Of a stretch of DNA of 50,821 nucleotides, positions 1 through 6,837 are shown in pieces. The notes under the pieces were generated by a model, which saw nothing but the letters and a program-made list of their open reading frames with translations, was not told the DNA's origin and made no database searches. Both the position numbers and the translations under genes were made by a program. Numbering within the stretch: position 1 is the first letter of the stretch; the number at the start of each line of letters is the position of its first letter. The stretch comes from E44-bin32 sp041573795. GTDB taxonomy: Bacteria > Chloroflexota > Anaerolineae > Anaerolineales > E44-bin32. The stretch spans positions 1 to 50,821 of the forward strand of contig JBFFQB010000010.1 in the NCBI GenBank assembly GCA_041573795.1, given 5' to 3'.

Positions 1-1
1 G

Positions 2-74
2 TGCCGAGGGCCAGAATCGAACTGGCGACACCTTGATTTTCAGTCAAGTGCTCTACCAACTGAGCTACCTCGGC
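2..74 (-). tRNA. tRNA-Phe (GAA)
   Basis: Read on the minus strand the segment folds as a full cloverleaf. The 7-bp acceptor stem is GCCGAGG (74-68) with CCTCGGC (9-3). It has a D-arm with AGCTCAG and GGTAGAGC, an anticodon stem CTTGA/TCAAG around the loop CTGAAAA giving anticodon GAA, and a T-arm with GTTCGATTC. The discriminator is A at position 2, as usual for tRNA-Phe. Position 1 would be the first C of a CCA tail that runs off the window, so whether CCA is encoded cannot be fully seen. Confidence 0.97.
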
Positions 75-147
75 GAGCGGGGCGATTGTACTTTGGCGGC
101 ATGTAAGTGTCAAGCTTAGAAGCATGCAATTGGCAACATCATCCTGT

Positions 148-909
148 CTACAAGCGTCGGAGGCTTAAGTTCTCTAGCTCAAGCCTCTGTTCCTGCGCGG
201 TGGGTACGATGCCGAAGCGAAGGCCACCTGACGGTGAGGCTACAGCGAACTGGTTATCGATCCAGGCCACAAAACCGAGGGGGCCATTGGGAGGATTTAT
301 CGCAGTTAGCGTTTCTACGCCATCTACGAAGAAACGGGCACAGGATGTATCCCAGGTAATTGAATAAGAATGCCATTCCTCAAGACTATGCGGGAGCTGC
401 GCTTCACTACTCTGAACCACGCCTTGGGCTGCTCGCATAATGGTAGCTCTAAAAAGGCGAATCTGAGCAAGGCCAGCCCCAGTGAGCGCCAGAGGGAGTG
501 CGAGTAGATTTGGGAAGCGGGGAAAACGCAACGACATGGCTTTCCAGCCATTGCCTCGACCGTCCCGGGTGAGTTGAATGTCATTGGGGGGTGAGCCGTA
601 AAAGAACCAGATCGCCTGGGGAGGTGTGGGTAGTTTTCGAGTGGTACCCTGTTGTCCCAAAGAAAATGAGAAGGGATCGTTCCAGAAGCCGAAGCCCAGG
701 GTGCCAAGAGGTTCGCCAGGCGTGGCGCGCGCTTCAATCTGAAATTGAAGCGGTGGTGACCAGAGAAATTCTCTCCGTTTCCGACCCTGTGTGTCATCGA
801 TTTGAGCATCGGCGTAGCCATGATGAATTGCTGGTAGTTGCAGGCTCACCCCACCACCTTCAGCTACCTGGACTTCGCCACCACCCAGCTCAAGTGCTTG
901 CCACTTCAT
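148..909 (-). CDS. Concanavalin-like beta-sandwich protein (LamG/GH16-like), function unknown
   Basis: A protein of 253 residues if it starts at the ATG at 909; a second in-frame ATG lies at 918. The alternation of aromatic and glycine-rich strands (for example GFGFWNDPF, then FFVDGVE and GPLGFVAWIDNQF near the C-terminus) is typical of concanavalin A-like lectin/glucanase folds, in which a strand FFVDG is followed by a loop and GPLGF. I do not see the ExDxxE catalytic motif of true GH16 laminarinases, so hydrolase activity is not supported. There is no signal peptide or membrane segment. ATG 909 is preferred because a -10 box lies exactly 7 bases upstream, which suggests a leaderless mRNA. 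The gene is transcribed divergently from the metallo-hydrolase at 986. The fold assignment is an inference from sequence appearance. Confidence 0.75.
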   Translation of the reverse strand: MKWQALELGGGEVQVAEGGGVSLQLPAIHHGYADAQIDDTQGRKRREFLWSPPLQFQIEARATPGEPLGTLGFGFWNDPFSFSLGQQGTTRKLPTPPQAIWFFYGSPPNDIQLTRDGRGNGWKAMSLRFPRFPNLLALPLALTGAGLAQIRLFRATIMRAAQGVVQSSEAQLPHSLEEWHSYSITWDTSCARFFVDGVETLTAINPPNGPLGFVAWIDNQFAVASPSGGLRFGIVPTAQEQRLELENLSLRRL

Positions 910-916
910 ACTCTGC

Positions 917-946
917 ATTATAAAGTTTTGCGGCTGGCATTAGCAA
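917..946 (-). promoter_or_regulatory. Promoter of the beta-sandwich gene (leaderless)
   Basis: On the minus strand TTGCTA (946-941), an 18-base spacer and a perfect TATAAT (922-917). The ATG at 909-907 begins 8 bases after the last base of the -10 box, so transcription would start at or within a base of the start codon. The box overlaps the divergent promoter at 928-957. Confidence 0.55.
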
Positions 947-957
947 TCAGGTATAAT
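928..957 (+). promoter_or_regulatory. Promoter of the metallo-hydrolase gene
   Basis: TTGCGG (928-933), 18-base spacer, TATAAT (952-957), followed by a short leader and an SD-like GGAG (977-980) before the ATG at 986. It overlaps the divergent minus-strand promoter, so the two polymerases would compete for the same DNA. Confidence 0.6.
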
Positions 958-985
958 CGCACGACTCAAGCAAAGTGGAGCAGGT

Positions 986-1630
986 ATGGAAATCACCTGG
1001 TATGGTCTCTCATGTTTCCGGCTCTCTGAGCGCGGGATGATCAGTGTCGTCACGGATCCCTATGACGATTCAGTAGGGTTACCGGCACTCAAACTCAAAG
1101 CCGATGTTGTCACGGTAAGCCATGACGCACCAGGCCACAGCGCCGTTGCTACTGTGAAGACGACCCGTCGGGTGATCACAGGTCCAGGGGAATTTGAGAT
1201 CGGGGGAGTTTTCATCACCGCTATCCGCATGGCGCCCGGGAACAAAGGCAAGGACAAGAGTAAGATTGCGAACATTCTCTTTGTCTTTGACTATAGCGGG
1301 ATAACGGTCGCACACCTGGGAGATCTCAACACTGTTCCTACGCAGTCACAAATCGAAGATCTCGGAACGGTAGACGTAGCGCTTGTGCCAGTTGGGGGCG
1401 GAAATGCCTTATCGCCCTCAAAGGCTGCCGAAGTTATCAGTCTTATCGAACCTTCGATCGTCATCCCGATGCATTACAAGACGTATAAACAAGGTCCCGA
1501 GCTGGATACAGAGGCGGGTTTCTTAAAGGAAATGGGTATTAGTGAGCTCGAGCCATTACCTTCCCTTAAGATTACTAAGAGCTCTCTGACCGAAGAGACA
1601 CAGGTTGTTTTACTGGAACCGATTAAGTAA
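986..1630 (+). CDS. Metallo-beta-lactamase-fold hydrolase (UlaG/COG2220-like)
   Basis: A protein of 214 residues. The opening MEITWYGLSCFRL, the SHDAPGH segment, the glycine-rich strand GPGEFEIGGVFI, HLGD and the late HYKT are the usual landmarks of COG2220-type beta-lactamase-fold proteins. The classic HxHxDH metal motif is reduced to SHDAPGH, so one or more metal ligands differ from glyoxalase II or RNase Z. The remaining His and Asp (HLGD, MHYK) are in the expected order. It is predicted to be cytoplasmic; the substrate cannot be deduced. The start is ATG 986 with GGAG 6 bases upstream and a good promoter at 928-957. It is followed 36 bases downstream by a small gene on the same strand, so the two probably form an operon ending at the terminator at 1993. 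Confidence 0.85.
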   Translation: MEITWYGLSCFRLSERGMISVVTDPYDDSVGLPALKLKADVVTVSHDAPGHSAVATVKTTRRVITGPGEFEIGGVFITAIRMAPGNKGKDKSKIANILFVFDYSGITVAHLGDLNTVPTQSQIEDLGTVDVALVPVGGGNALSPSKAAEVISLIEPSIVIPMHYKTYKQGPELDTEAGFLKEMGISELEPLPSLKITKSSLTEETQVVLLEPIK

Positions 1631-1666
1631 CTTGAAGAGCTAGGATTGAAAGATGAGGACGTAAGA

Positions 1667-1969
1667 ATGGCCCTAAAGCTTCTCATGACCTGGGATATGG
1701 TCCCGGGTCAGGAACAAGAGTATTTCGAATTTCTGGTGCGAGAGTTCGTCCCAGGATTGCAGCGTTTAGGTGTTGAGCCGACTGAAGCCTGGTACACAAC
1801 CTACGGTGAGGGTCCGCAGATGTTGGCGGGATTTATTGCTGAGAATCATGAGGTGATGGAGCAGGCGTTGGAAACCGAGGAATGGACAAAGCTAGTCAAC
1901 AAGCTGTTCGAATACGTGACAAACTTTAATTCAAAGGTTGTACGTGCCTCGGGGGGATTCCAACTTTAG
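1667..1969 (+). CDS. Small conserved protein, possible dimeric alpha/beta-barrel
   Basis: 100 residues from the ATG at 1667, which has GAGG (1655-1658) 8 bases upstream; an in-frame TTG at 1646 would add seven residues but lacks a better SD. The sequence starts MALKLLMTWDMVPGQE and has the pattern of a compact alpha/beta protein (strand KLLMTWDM, helix EQEYFEFLVREFVPGL, strand AWYTTYG, helix ending in KLFEYV). This resembles the one-domain ferredoxin-like alpha/beta-barrel (NIPSNAP/ABM-like) layout, but I do not recognise a named family. There are no catalytic residues to point to, no signal peptide and no membrane segment. It is probably co-transcribed with the metallo-hydrolase. Confidence 0.75.
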   Translation: MALKLLMTWDMVPGQEQEYFEFLVREFVPGLQRLGVEPTEAWYTTYGEGPQMLAGFIAENHEVMEQALETEEWTKLVNKLFEYVTNFNSKVVRASGGFQL

Positions 1970-1992
1970 CCGTTCTTATAAGAGAAGAAAAA

Positions 1993-2016
1993 GCCAGCGC
2001 TTGCGCTGGCTTTTTT
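1993..2016. terminator. Bidirectional intrinsic terminator
   Basis: A perfect palindromic stem (GCCAGCGC 1993-2000 with GCGCTGGC 2003-2010) is flanked by an A-run on the left and a T-run (2011-2016) on the right. It can terminate the plus-strand operon ending at 1969 and also the convergent FmdB gene ending at 2036. Confidence 0.9.
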
Positions 2017-2035
2017 GATACCTGATTGCTTTCAT

Positions 2036-2326
2036 CTACTCATCGGAGCCGCTTGATACGTTCTCCTTCTTGGACTCGGATTTTGTATCCGTATCGGCGT
2101 TGGATTTACTCTCATCTTTTTTCGCCGTTGACGTTTGACCGGAAGGGGAGCGATGGTCGGTAGCATAAAAACCGGATCCCTTGAACACGATTCCCACCGG
2201 CAGGAATACCTTTCGAAGGGAATGCTTACCACATTCAGGGCACTTTTTCAGAACAGGATCGTCAAAATGCAGTTGGCGATCAAATTGAACACCGCAGTTC
2301 TCACAGCGATAGGTGTAGATGGGCAT
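2036..2326 (-). CDS. FmdB-family zinc-ribbon regulatory protein
   Basis: 96 residues. The N-terminus MPIYTYRCENCG and the second pair CPECG at about residues 34-38 form the FmdB-type zinc ribbon (two CxxC knuckles), a small family often annotated as putative regulatory protein but with no settled function. After residue 60 the chain becomes a low-complexity Lys/Ser/Glu/Asp tail, probably disordered. The start is ATG 2326 with GGAG about 7 bases upstream and a near-consensus promoter at 2348-2376. The gene stands alone between the convergent terminator at 1993 and the divergent rnpB. Confidence 0.92.
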   Translation of the reverse strand: MPIYTYRCENCGVQFDRQLHFDDPVLKKCPECGKHSLRKVFLPVGIVFKGSGFYATDHRSPSGQTSTAKKDESKSNADTDTKSESKKENVSSGSDE

Positions 2327-2347
2327 ATAGATCTCCAGACCTAAGAG

Positions 2348-2376
2348 ATTATAGTCCCAGGGTAGTAGGGTATCAA
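2348..2376 (-). promoter_or_regulatory. Promoter of the FmdB gene
   Basis: On the minus strand TTGATA (2376-2371), exactly 17 bases, TATAAT (2353-2348); the start codon is 21 bases further downstream. Confidence 0.75.
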
Positions 2377-2442
2377 GGGAATAACCATTAGAGCAATGTA
2401 AGCGTTATATTAATTATTAGAACTTATTTAAAGGAAAGATTG

Positions 2443-2471
2443 TTGACGCTAGCGGTGCAGAACGGTATGAT
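2443..2471 (+). promoter_or_regulatory. rnpB promoter
   Basis: TTGACG (2443-2448), 17-base spacer, TATGAT (2466-2471). The predicted transcription start near 2478-2480 falls just before the first helix of the RNase P RNA. The spacer contains the 8-base palindrome CGCTAGCG (2447-2454), which also occurs twice between ftsA and ftsZ. Confidence 0.75.
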
Positions 2472-2482
2472 GAGATATGAAG

Positions 2483-2877
2483 AAAGGGTCGGCCGGGCAA
2501 TCGCGGGCAGCTTTTGCTGCTTGAGGAAAGTCCGCGCTCCGCATAGCACGGTGCCGGGTAACACCCGGGTGGAGCAATCCACGGAGAGGGCCACAGAAAT
2601 AAACCGCCTTTCGAGGCAAGGGTGAAAAGGTGGTGTAAGAGACCACCGGGATCGGCAGCAATGTCGATTGCCAGGTAACCCCCACCGGGAGCAAGGCCAA
2701 GCAGGGACAAAGTCCCCCAGGGGACGAGAAGCGGCTCGTTTCTTTTGAGTTCCGGGTAGGCTGCATGAGCATCACGGCGACGTCGATGCCAAGATAGATG
2801 ATTGCCCCAGCAAAGGGCTTCTTTTCGAAGAACCCAAAAGGCTGGACAGAACGCGGCTTACAGGCTGAGCCTGACTT
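2483..2877 (+). ncRNA. rnpB: RNase P RNA, bacterial class A
   Basis: This is the catalytic RNA of ribonuclease P, which matures tRNA 5' ends. The universally conserved blocks are present in order: GAGGAAAGTCCG (2523-2534), ACAGAAA (2593-2599), the GGTGAAAAGGTGGTGTAAGA block (2621-2640) followed by CACCG, then AACCCCCACCGGGAGCAAGG (about 2677-2696), and the 3' P4 strand ACAGAACGCGGCTTACAG (2846-2863). The ends pair as helix P1 (about 2485-2495 with 2861-2877) with one mismatch. The ends are placed by this pairing and could be off by a few bases. It has its own promoter and a strong hairpin directly downstream. Confidence 0.96.
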
Positions 2878-2880
2878 CAA

Positions 2881-2919
2881 CAAGGACTTCCGATAAAGCC
2901 ATGGCTTCGGAAGTCCTTG
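2881..2919 (+). terminator. Strong hairpin 3' of rnpB, probable terminator
   Basis: A perfect 12-bp stem CAAGGACTTCCG (2881-2892) with CGGAAGTCCTTG (2908-2919), extended by AAGCC/GGCTT inside. Only a weak T stretch follows (2923-2925), so it may act in 3'-end formation or stabilisation rather than as a textbook intrinsic terminator. Confidence 0.6.
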
Positions 2920-2999
2920 GCGTTTAACAGGCCTGGTTGTCCAGACAATGCGTATAGCTATAGGAATAAAGTACCGGTGGGAAATTGCCCCAAATTGGG

Positions 3000-3029
3000 T
3001 TGCGTTGGTGGGAGAAAATGTTCTATAAT
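3000..3029 (+). promoter_or_regulatory. Promoter of the dcw cluster (mraZ promoter)
   Basis: TTGCGT (3000-3005), 18-base spacer, TATAAT (3024-3029). The MraZ repeat array begins 2 bases after the -10 box, so a bound MraZ would cover the transcription start. A second weaker -10-like GATAAT lies at 3054-3059 inside the array. Confidence 0.7.
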
Positions 3030-3030
3030 G

Positions 3031-3064
3031 TGGGCACTTGTGGGGGAAAGTGGGATAATGTGGG
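3031..3064 (+). promoter_or_regulatory. MraZ operator: four TGGG boxes at 10-bp spacing
   Basis: TGGG occurs at 3031, 3041, 3051 and 3061, exactly one DNA turn apart. This matches the known MraZ-binding arrangement of TGGGN boxes separated by 5-base spacers upstream of mraZ in Escherichia coli and others. An extra TGGG at 3009 is out of register. The array sits between the -10 box and the mraZ start codon, the expected place for autorepression. Confidence 0.88.
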
Positions 3065-3112
3065 ACGCCGGACGCAACCGGCGTCTTGCCATTACAAGGC
3101 CGGATAGAACAT

Positions 3113-3550
3113 ATGTTCTTAGGACAATACACTCATTCGATCGACTCCAAGGGCCGTCTCATTGTTCCGGTCCGTTTCCGAGCTTCGCTTGCCTCGGGAG
3201 CCTATGTCACCCAAGGCTTTGAACGCAACCTCTTCGTTTATACCACCGAAAACTTTCAAAAGTTAGCCCTGCGCGCAACCCAGTTGACCACAACGGATCC
3301 TGAGGCGCGCGCAATTCGCAGGGTTATCTTTGGCGGTGCCACAGAAGTTCAACTGGATTCAACTGGACGCATCTTGATACCGCCATTCCTGCGGGAGTAT
3401 GCCAAGCTCGATGGTGAAAGCACCATCGTCGGCGCCGGTGAATATTTCGAGATCTGGAACGCAGAAACCTGGTCAGCAGAACTCGTAGGTGTAACAGATC
3501 CCGACGTAAATGCCAGGCGCTTCTCTCAATTTGACCTCTCCGCGGGGTAG
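3113..3550 (+). CDS. mraZ: Transcriptional regulator MraZ
   Basis: 145 residues from ATG 3113 (MFLGQYTHSIDSKGRL), with AAGG (3096-3099) upstream; an upstream in-frame TTG at 3086 would precede the conserved family N-terminus and is rejected. MraZ is a DNA-binding protein of the AbrB/SpoVT swapped-hairpin fold that forms a ring and represses the dcw operon. Both internal repeats are visible: DSKGRLIVP near residue 11 and DSTGRILIP near residue 85. It is the first gene of the cluster, directly abutting rsmH. The operator just upstream (3031-3064) makes autoregulation very likely. Confidence 0.97.
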   Translation: MFLGQYTHSIDSKGRLIVPVRFRASLASGAYVTQGFERNLFVYTTENFQKLALRATQLTTTDPEARAIRRVIFGGATEVQLDSTGRILIPPFLREYAKLDGESTIVGAGEYFEIWNAETWSAELVGVTDPDVNARRFSQFDLSAG

Positions 3551-4507
3551 GTGATGCAGGCGTCCGCTGACGCTGCCTCAACCGGTGGACATACCCCGGT
3601 ACTTTACCAAAACGTGCTCTCCCAACTGAACCTGCGTTCAGGAGGGCGCTACATAGATGGCACAGTAGGCGCAGGCGGACATGCTGCTGGCATTCTTGAT
3701 GGAAGTTCCCCCTTGGGTAAGTTGCTGGGGCTGGATCGGGATCTGGCAGCGATCGAGATGGCGCGCCAGCGATTACAGCCATTCGGTGATCGGGTGGAGC
3801 TTCAGCAAGCGGCCTATGTTCAAATGCAGGAAATCGCAGAGACGATTGGCTGGAAGAGTGTGGATGGAGTTTTGCTCGATCTAGGCCTTTCATCAATGCA
3901 GGTCGATCAAGCGGAGCGGGGTTTTTCGTTCTCCCGTGAGGGTAAAGTGGATATGCGTTTTGATCCGTCCCAAGGCCCGACAGCACACGAATTGGTCAAC
4001 AGCTTGGCTGAGCGAGACCTGGCTGCGATCCTGCGGCGTTATGGTGAAGAACCACGCGCTCGATCGATCGCCCGGGCGATTGTGGCTGCAAGACCGATCC
4101 AGACAACAACGCAGTTAGCCGCAATCATCGGCTCAGCTGTTGGAAGGACGCGCAAAGGTGTTCATCCGGCAACCCGCAGCTTCCAGGCTCTTCGTATCGC
4201 GGTGAATGATGAGCTCGAGCAGCTCAAAGAGGGCTTGGAGCAGGCCGTCAGATTGTTGAATCCTGGTGGTCGATTGGCGGTCATCGCATTCCATTCGCTG
4301 GAGGATCGGATCGTGAAGAACTTCTTCCGGGATGAAAGCAAGGATTGCATTTGCCCACCAGATCTTCCGGTCTGTTCGTGTGATCACACAGCAAGGCTTA
4401 AGGTCATCACGCGACGTCCAGTCAAACCAGATGCAGACGAAATCGAGGCCAACCCTCGTTCGCGCAGCGCTCGATTGCGTGTAGCTGAGGCGATATCACT
4501 GGCATAA
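3551..4507 (+). CDS. rsmH: 16S rRNA (cytosine-1402-N4)-methyltransferase RsmH (MraW)
   Basis: 318 residues if started at GTG 3551, immediately after the mraZ stop; ATG 3554 is equally possible. RsmH is the SAM-dependent enzyme that methylates N4 of C1402 in the ribosomal P site. Visible signatures are HTPVLYQNVL at the N-terminus, the SAM-binding loop DGTVGAGGHA, LDRD, the family block LLDLGLSSMQVD near residue 110, MRFDP, and the C-terminal IAFHSLEDRIVKNFFR. A cysteine-rich insertion CICPPDLPVCSCD near residue 275 is common in the family. The length is normal. Second gene of the dcw cluster, as in most bacteria. Confidence 0.97.
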   Translation: MMQASADAASTGGHTPVLYQNVLSQLNLRSGGRYIDGTVGAGGHAAGILDGSSPLGKLLGLDRDLAAIEMARQRLQPFGDRVELQQAAYVQMQEIAETIGWKSVDGVLLDLGLSSMQVDQAERGFSFSREGKVDMRFDPSQGPTAHELVNSLAERDLAAILRRYGEEPRARSIARAIVAARPIQTTTQLAAIIGSAVGRTRKGVHPATRSFQALRIAVNDELEQLKEGLEQAVRLLNPGGRLAVIAFHSLEDRIVKNFFRDESKDCICPPDLPVCSCDHTARLKVITRRPVKPDADEIEANPRSRSARLRVAEAISLA

Positions 4508-4557
4508 AGCTTGCAAGGTCTTACTCGATCAGTGCAGCACAGGTGGAATTAGCTTTT

Positions 4558-5013
4558 ATGCGATCAACGCAAGCGATTAAACAAGGCTCCTGGCGCTCTC
4601 AAGTGCGGATCACAAGCAGAACAGTGCTGCCGGTGATCGCACTTTTCCTTATCGGCGGATTGTACCTGGCAGTAAATTCGCGGGTAGCACGCGAGGGCCG
4701 GCGGGTGCTCGAATTGCAATCACAAATGGCTGAACTGGAGCGGCAAACCGCCGAACTCAGAGCAAATTTAGCTGAGTTGACGATGCCCAAGCGCATGCTT
4801 GAAGACGCCTTAGCGTTGGGTTTCCGACCAGCCGAGATGGACGACATCATATATGTTGTCGTTCCCGACTACCAGCCTGGGGAACCCTTCGTAGCACCAA
4901 ACCCGCCAAGCTCTCTGACTGCCCGGGAGGGGGGACTCTCCCCGGCATACACGGAGACCTTGGGACAGTGGATGTCTCGATGGATCAGGCGAGGTGTTGA
5001 AGGTACCCCATGA
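4558..5013 (+). CDS. ftsL: FtsL-like single-pass division protein
   Basis: 151 residues from ATG 4558, which has AGGTGGA (4541-4547) upstream; an in-frame GTG at 4543 overlaps that SD. After a short basic N-terminus there is one membrane helix (about residues 24-42, VLPVIALFLIGGLYLAV), then a heptad-like coiled coil rich in Glu, Leu and Arg (about 45-85), then an unstructured Pro-rich tail. This topology and the place between rsmH and ftsI identify it as the FtsL/septum-formation-initiator equivalent that would join the FtsQLB complex outside the membrane. Sequence conservation of FtsL is always low, so the name rests on topology and context. Its stop overlaps the ftsI start (ATGA). Confidence 0.8.
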   Translation: MRSTQAIKQGSWRSQVRITSRTVLPVIALFLIGGLYLAVNSRVAREGRRVLELQSQMAELERQTAELRANLAELTMPKRMLEDALALGFRPAEMDDIIYVVVPDYQPGEPFVAPNPPSSLTAREGGLSPAYTETLGQWMSRWIRRGVEGTP

Positions 5014-6833
5014 CCGATGTGTTGCTTCCCTCGCGACGTGTAAGGCTGCTCCTGGCGATCATGACCGTCACCGCGCTGATGATGGTCTTTCAATTGATCC
5101 GGGTTCAATTTGGACCTTATGCGCCGGTCTTCGCTTCGTGGGTCGAGGCTGCAGAAGAACTTGAGAATCAAGTTGACCCGGCGCGCGGCATTATATACGA
5201 CCGCGATGGCGATCTTTTAGCCACAAATGTACCGACTTACTACCTCGAAGTCGAGGTTTATCAGCTTACGGCGGACAGTCGGAAACAGATCGCTGCAGTC
5301 CTGGCTCGAACTTTAATCCTGCCTTACGAGGATCTTTACCGTCAGTTAACCGCAGATTGGGGTACGTTGGGTCAATTTCGAATCCGCTTGACACGCGAAG
5401 TGGATGGCGGCGAGCGTTGGCCGATCACCGTCGATCAGGTCGCATCAGATATGCTCAAAGCTTTCCTGCTGGATGCAGAGGCGCCGGATCTGAGTGGTTT
5501 GAAACTGGTGCCGGCCCCAAGAAGGGAATACCCGGCAGGATCGATGGCAGGACACGTGCTCGGATTCGTAAATCAAGAAGGTAAGGGATTCTTCGGTGTG
5601 GAAGGTTTCTATGACAGCTGGCTAACCGGCCGTTCGCTAAAGATCGAACGAGGCTACATCCCGCCGGAAGCCCGCCTGGAACCCGATCCGCCGGCTGGTG
5701 TGAATCTCGTGCTGACAATTGATCTTGACATCCAACAGATGGTCGAAGAGATCCTGGAAAAAGGGGTTGAGGATGCAGGCGCTGAGTCAGGCCAAATCAT
5801 TGTGATGCATCCCCAAACCGGCGAAATCCTGGCTATGGCGCTTACACCATACCTTGATCCGAACAATTATGAGCCATGGCTTGTCAAACTCGGTCTCGAA
5901 GAGGATGAACTGGCGGAAGATGCGGAAGAGGAGCTAGTGATCAATCCAGCGGTTGGTGGGCAGTACGAGCCGGGTTCGACCTTCAAGGTCATCACCATGT
6001 CCTCCGCCCTCGATGCCGGGGTTGTCAAACCCGATGATGGTTTCATCGATACCGGGATGATCGAAGTTGGGGGTGTCAAAATTCGCAATTGGAATGGCGG
6101 TGCCTGGGGGCCTCAAACGATGTTGGGCTGTATGCAACACTCGCTCAACGTGTGTCTGGCCTACGTCGCTTCTGAAAAGCTGGGCGCCCCGATGTTCTAC
6201 GAATATATGGCTGCCTTTGGCATCGGGCGAGCGACGGGAATCGATTTGGCGGGAGAAGTGGGCGGTCAGTTACGCACACCACGCCATCCCGATTGGACTG
6301 AGGCGGATCTAGGTACGAATTCCTTTGGACAAGGTGTTTCCATTACGCCGGTCCAACTCTTGGCCGCCGTGAGTGCCATCGCCAATGAAGGTGTGATGGT
6401 TCAACCGCATGTCGTCAAGGCAGTCGTTGGATCTGATGGTGCTTATTGGCCCAGCCCGACTGTGCTCGGTCAGCCGATCTCGGCCGAAGCGGCCCGAACG
6501 ATGAACGCGATGCTGGCCGAATCCCTAGATGCGGAAGCCAGCATGGCAATTGTGGATGGCTATGACATTGCGGGAAAAACTGGAACTGCACAGATCCCGA
6601 CGGACCGGGGCTACGACGATCGGTGGACGATCGCTTCCTTCATCGGTTGGGCTCCCGTGGAGGATCCGCAATTCATGGTTTTAGTGCGTATTGATAAACC
6701 TGAGATCTCGCCCTGGGGTTCAGTTGTGGCCGCACCCATTTTCAAAAATGTAGCCGAGCGGTTGGTCACAATGTTGGAGATCCCGCCGGATCATATACGT
6801 GAAGCATTATTCGAAGGAAATACAGACGATTAA
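5010..6833 (+). CDS. ftsI: Class B penicillin-binding protein, septal transpeptidase FtsI/PBP2
   Basis: 607 residues. It cross-links septal peptidoglycan. An N-terminal membrane anchor (about residues 12-32) is followed by the non-catalytic pedestal domain (ARGIIYDRDGDLLATN near residue 60) and the transpeptidase domain. The catalytic motifs are all present: the serine in PGSTFK (Ser about 322), SLN in HSLNV (about 377) and KTG in AGKTGTAQ (about 523). There is an acidic insertion near residue 295 (EEDELAEDAEEE). No PASTA domains are seen. The start overlaps the ftsL stop by ATGA, implying translational coupling. It is the only PBP in the window and would work with FtsW. Confidence 0.96.
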   Translation: MTDVLLPSRRVRLLLAIMTVTALMMVFQLIRVQFGPYAPVFASWVEAAEELENQVDPARGIIYDRDGDLLATNVPTYYLEVEVYQLTADSRKQIAAVLARTLILPYEDLYRQLTADWGTLGQFRIRLTREVDGGERWPITVDQVASDMLKAFLLDAEAPDLSGLKLVPAPRREYPAGSMAGHVLGFVNQEGKGFFGVEGFYDSWLTGRSLKIERGYIPPEARLEPDPPAGVNLVLTIDLDIQQMVEEILEKGVEDAGAESGQIIVMHPQTGEILAMALTPYLDPNNYEPWLVKLGLEEDELAEDAEEELVINPAVGGQYEPGSTFKVITMSSALDAGVVKPDDGFIDTGMIEVGGVKIRNWNGGAWGPQTMLGCMQHSLNVCLAYVASEKLGAPMFYEYMAAFGIGRATGIDLAGEVGGQLRTPRHPDWTEADLGTNSFGQGVSITPVQLLAAVSAIANEGVMVQPHVVKAVVGSDGAYWPSPTVLGQPISAEAARTMNAMLAESLDAEASMAIVDGYDIAGKTGTAQIPTDRGYDDRWTIASFIGWAPVEDPQFMVLVRIDKPEISPWGSVVAAPIFKNVAERLVTMLEIPPDHIREALFEGNTDD

Positions 6834-6837
6834 AGCG

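Noticed and set aside
148..909. Active GH16 laminarinase
   Set aside because: The ExDxxE catalytic motif is not visible, so only the fold is claimed.
2449..3132. Long minus-strand open frame (227 codons) across rnpB and the mraZ promoter
   Set aside because: It lies antisense to the conserved RNase P RNA and the MraZ operator, has no SD and no protein-like pattern.
3324..3986. Minus-strand open frame of 220 codons antisense to mraZ/rsmH
   Set aside because: Composition is Arg/His/Leu/Pro-rich as expected for the reverse of conserved coding frames; mraZ and rsmH are certain here.
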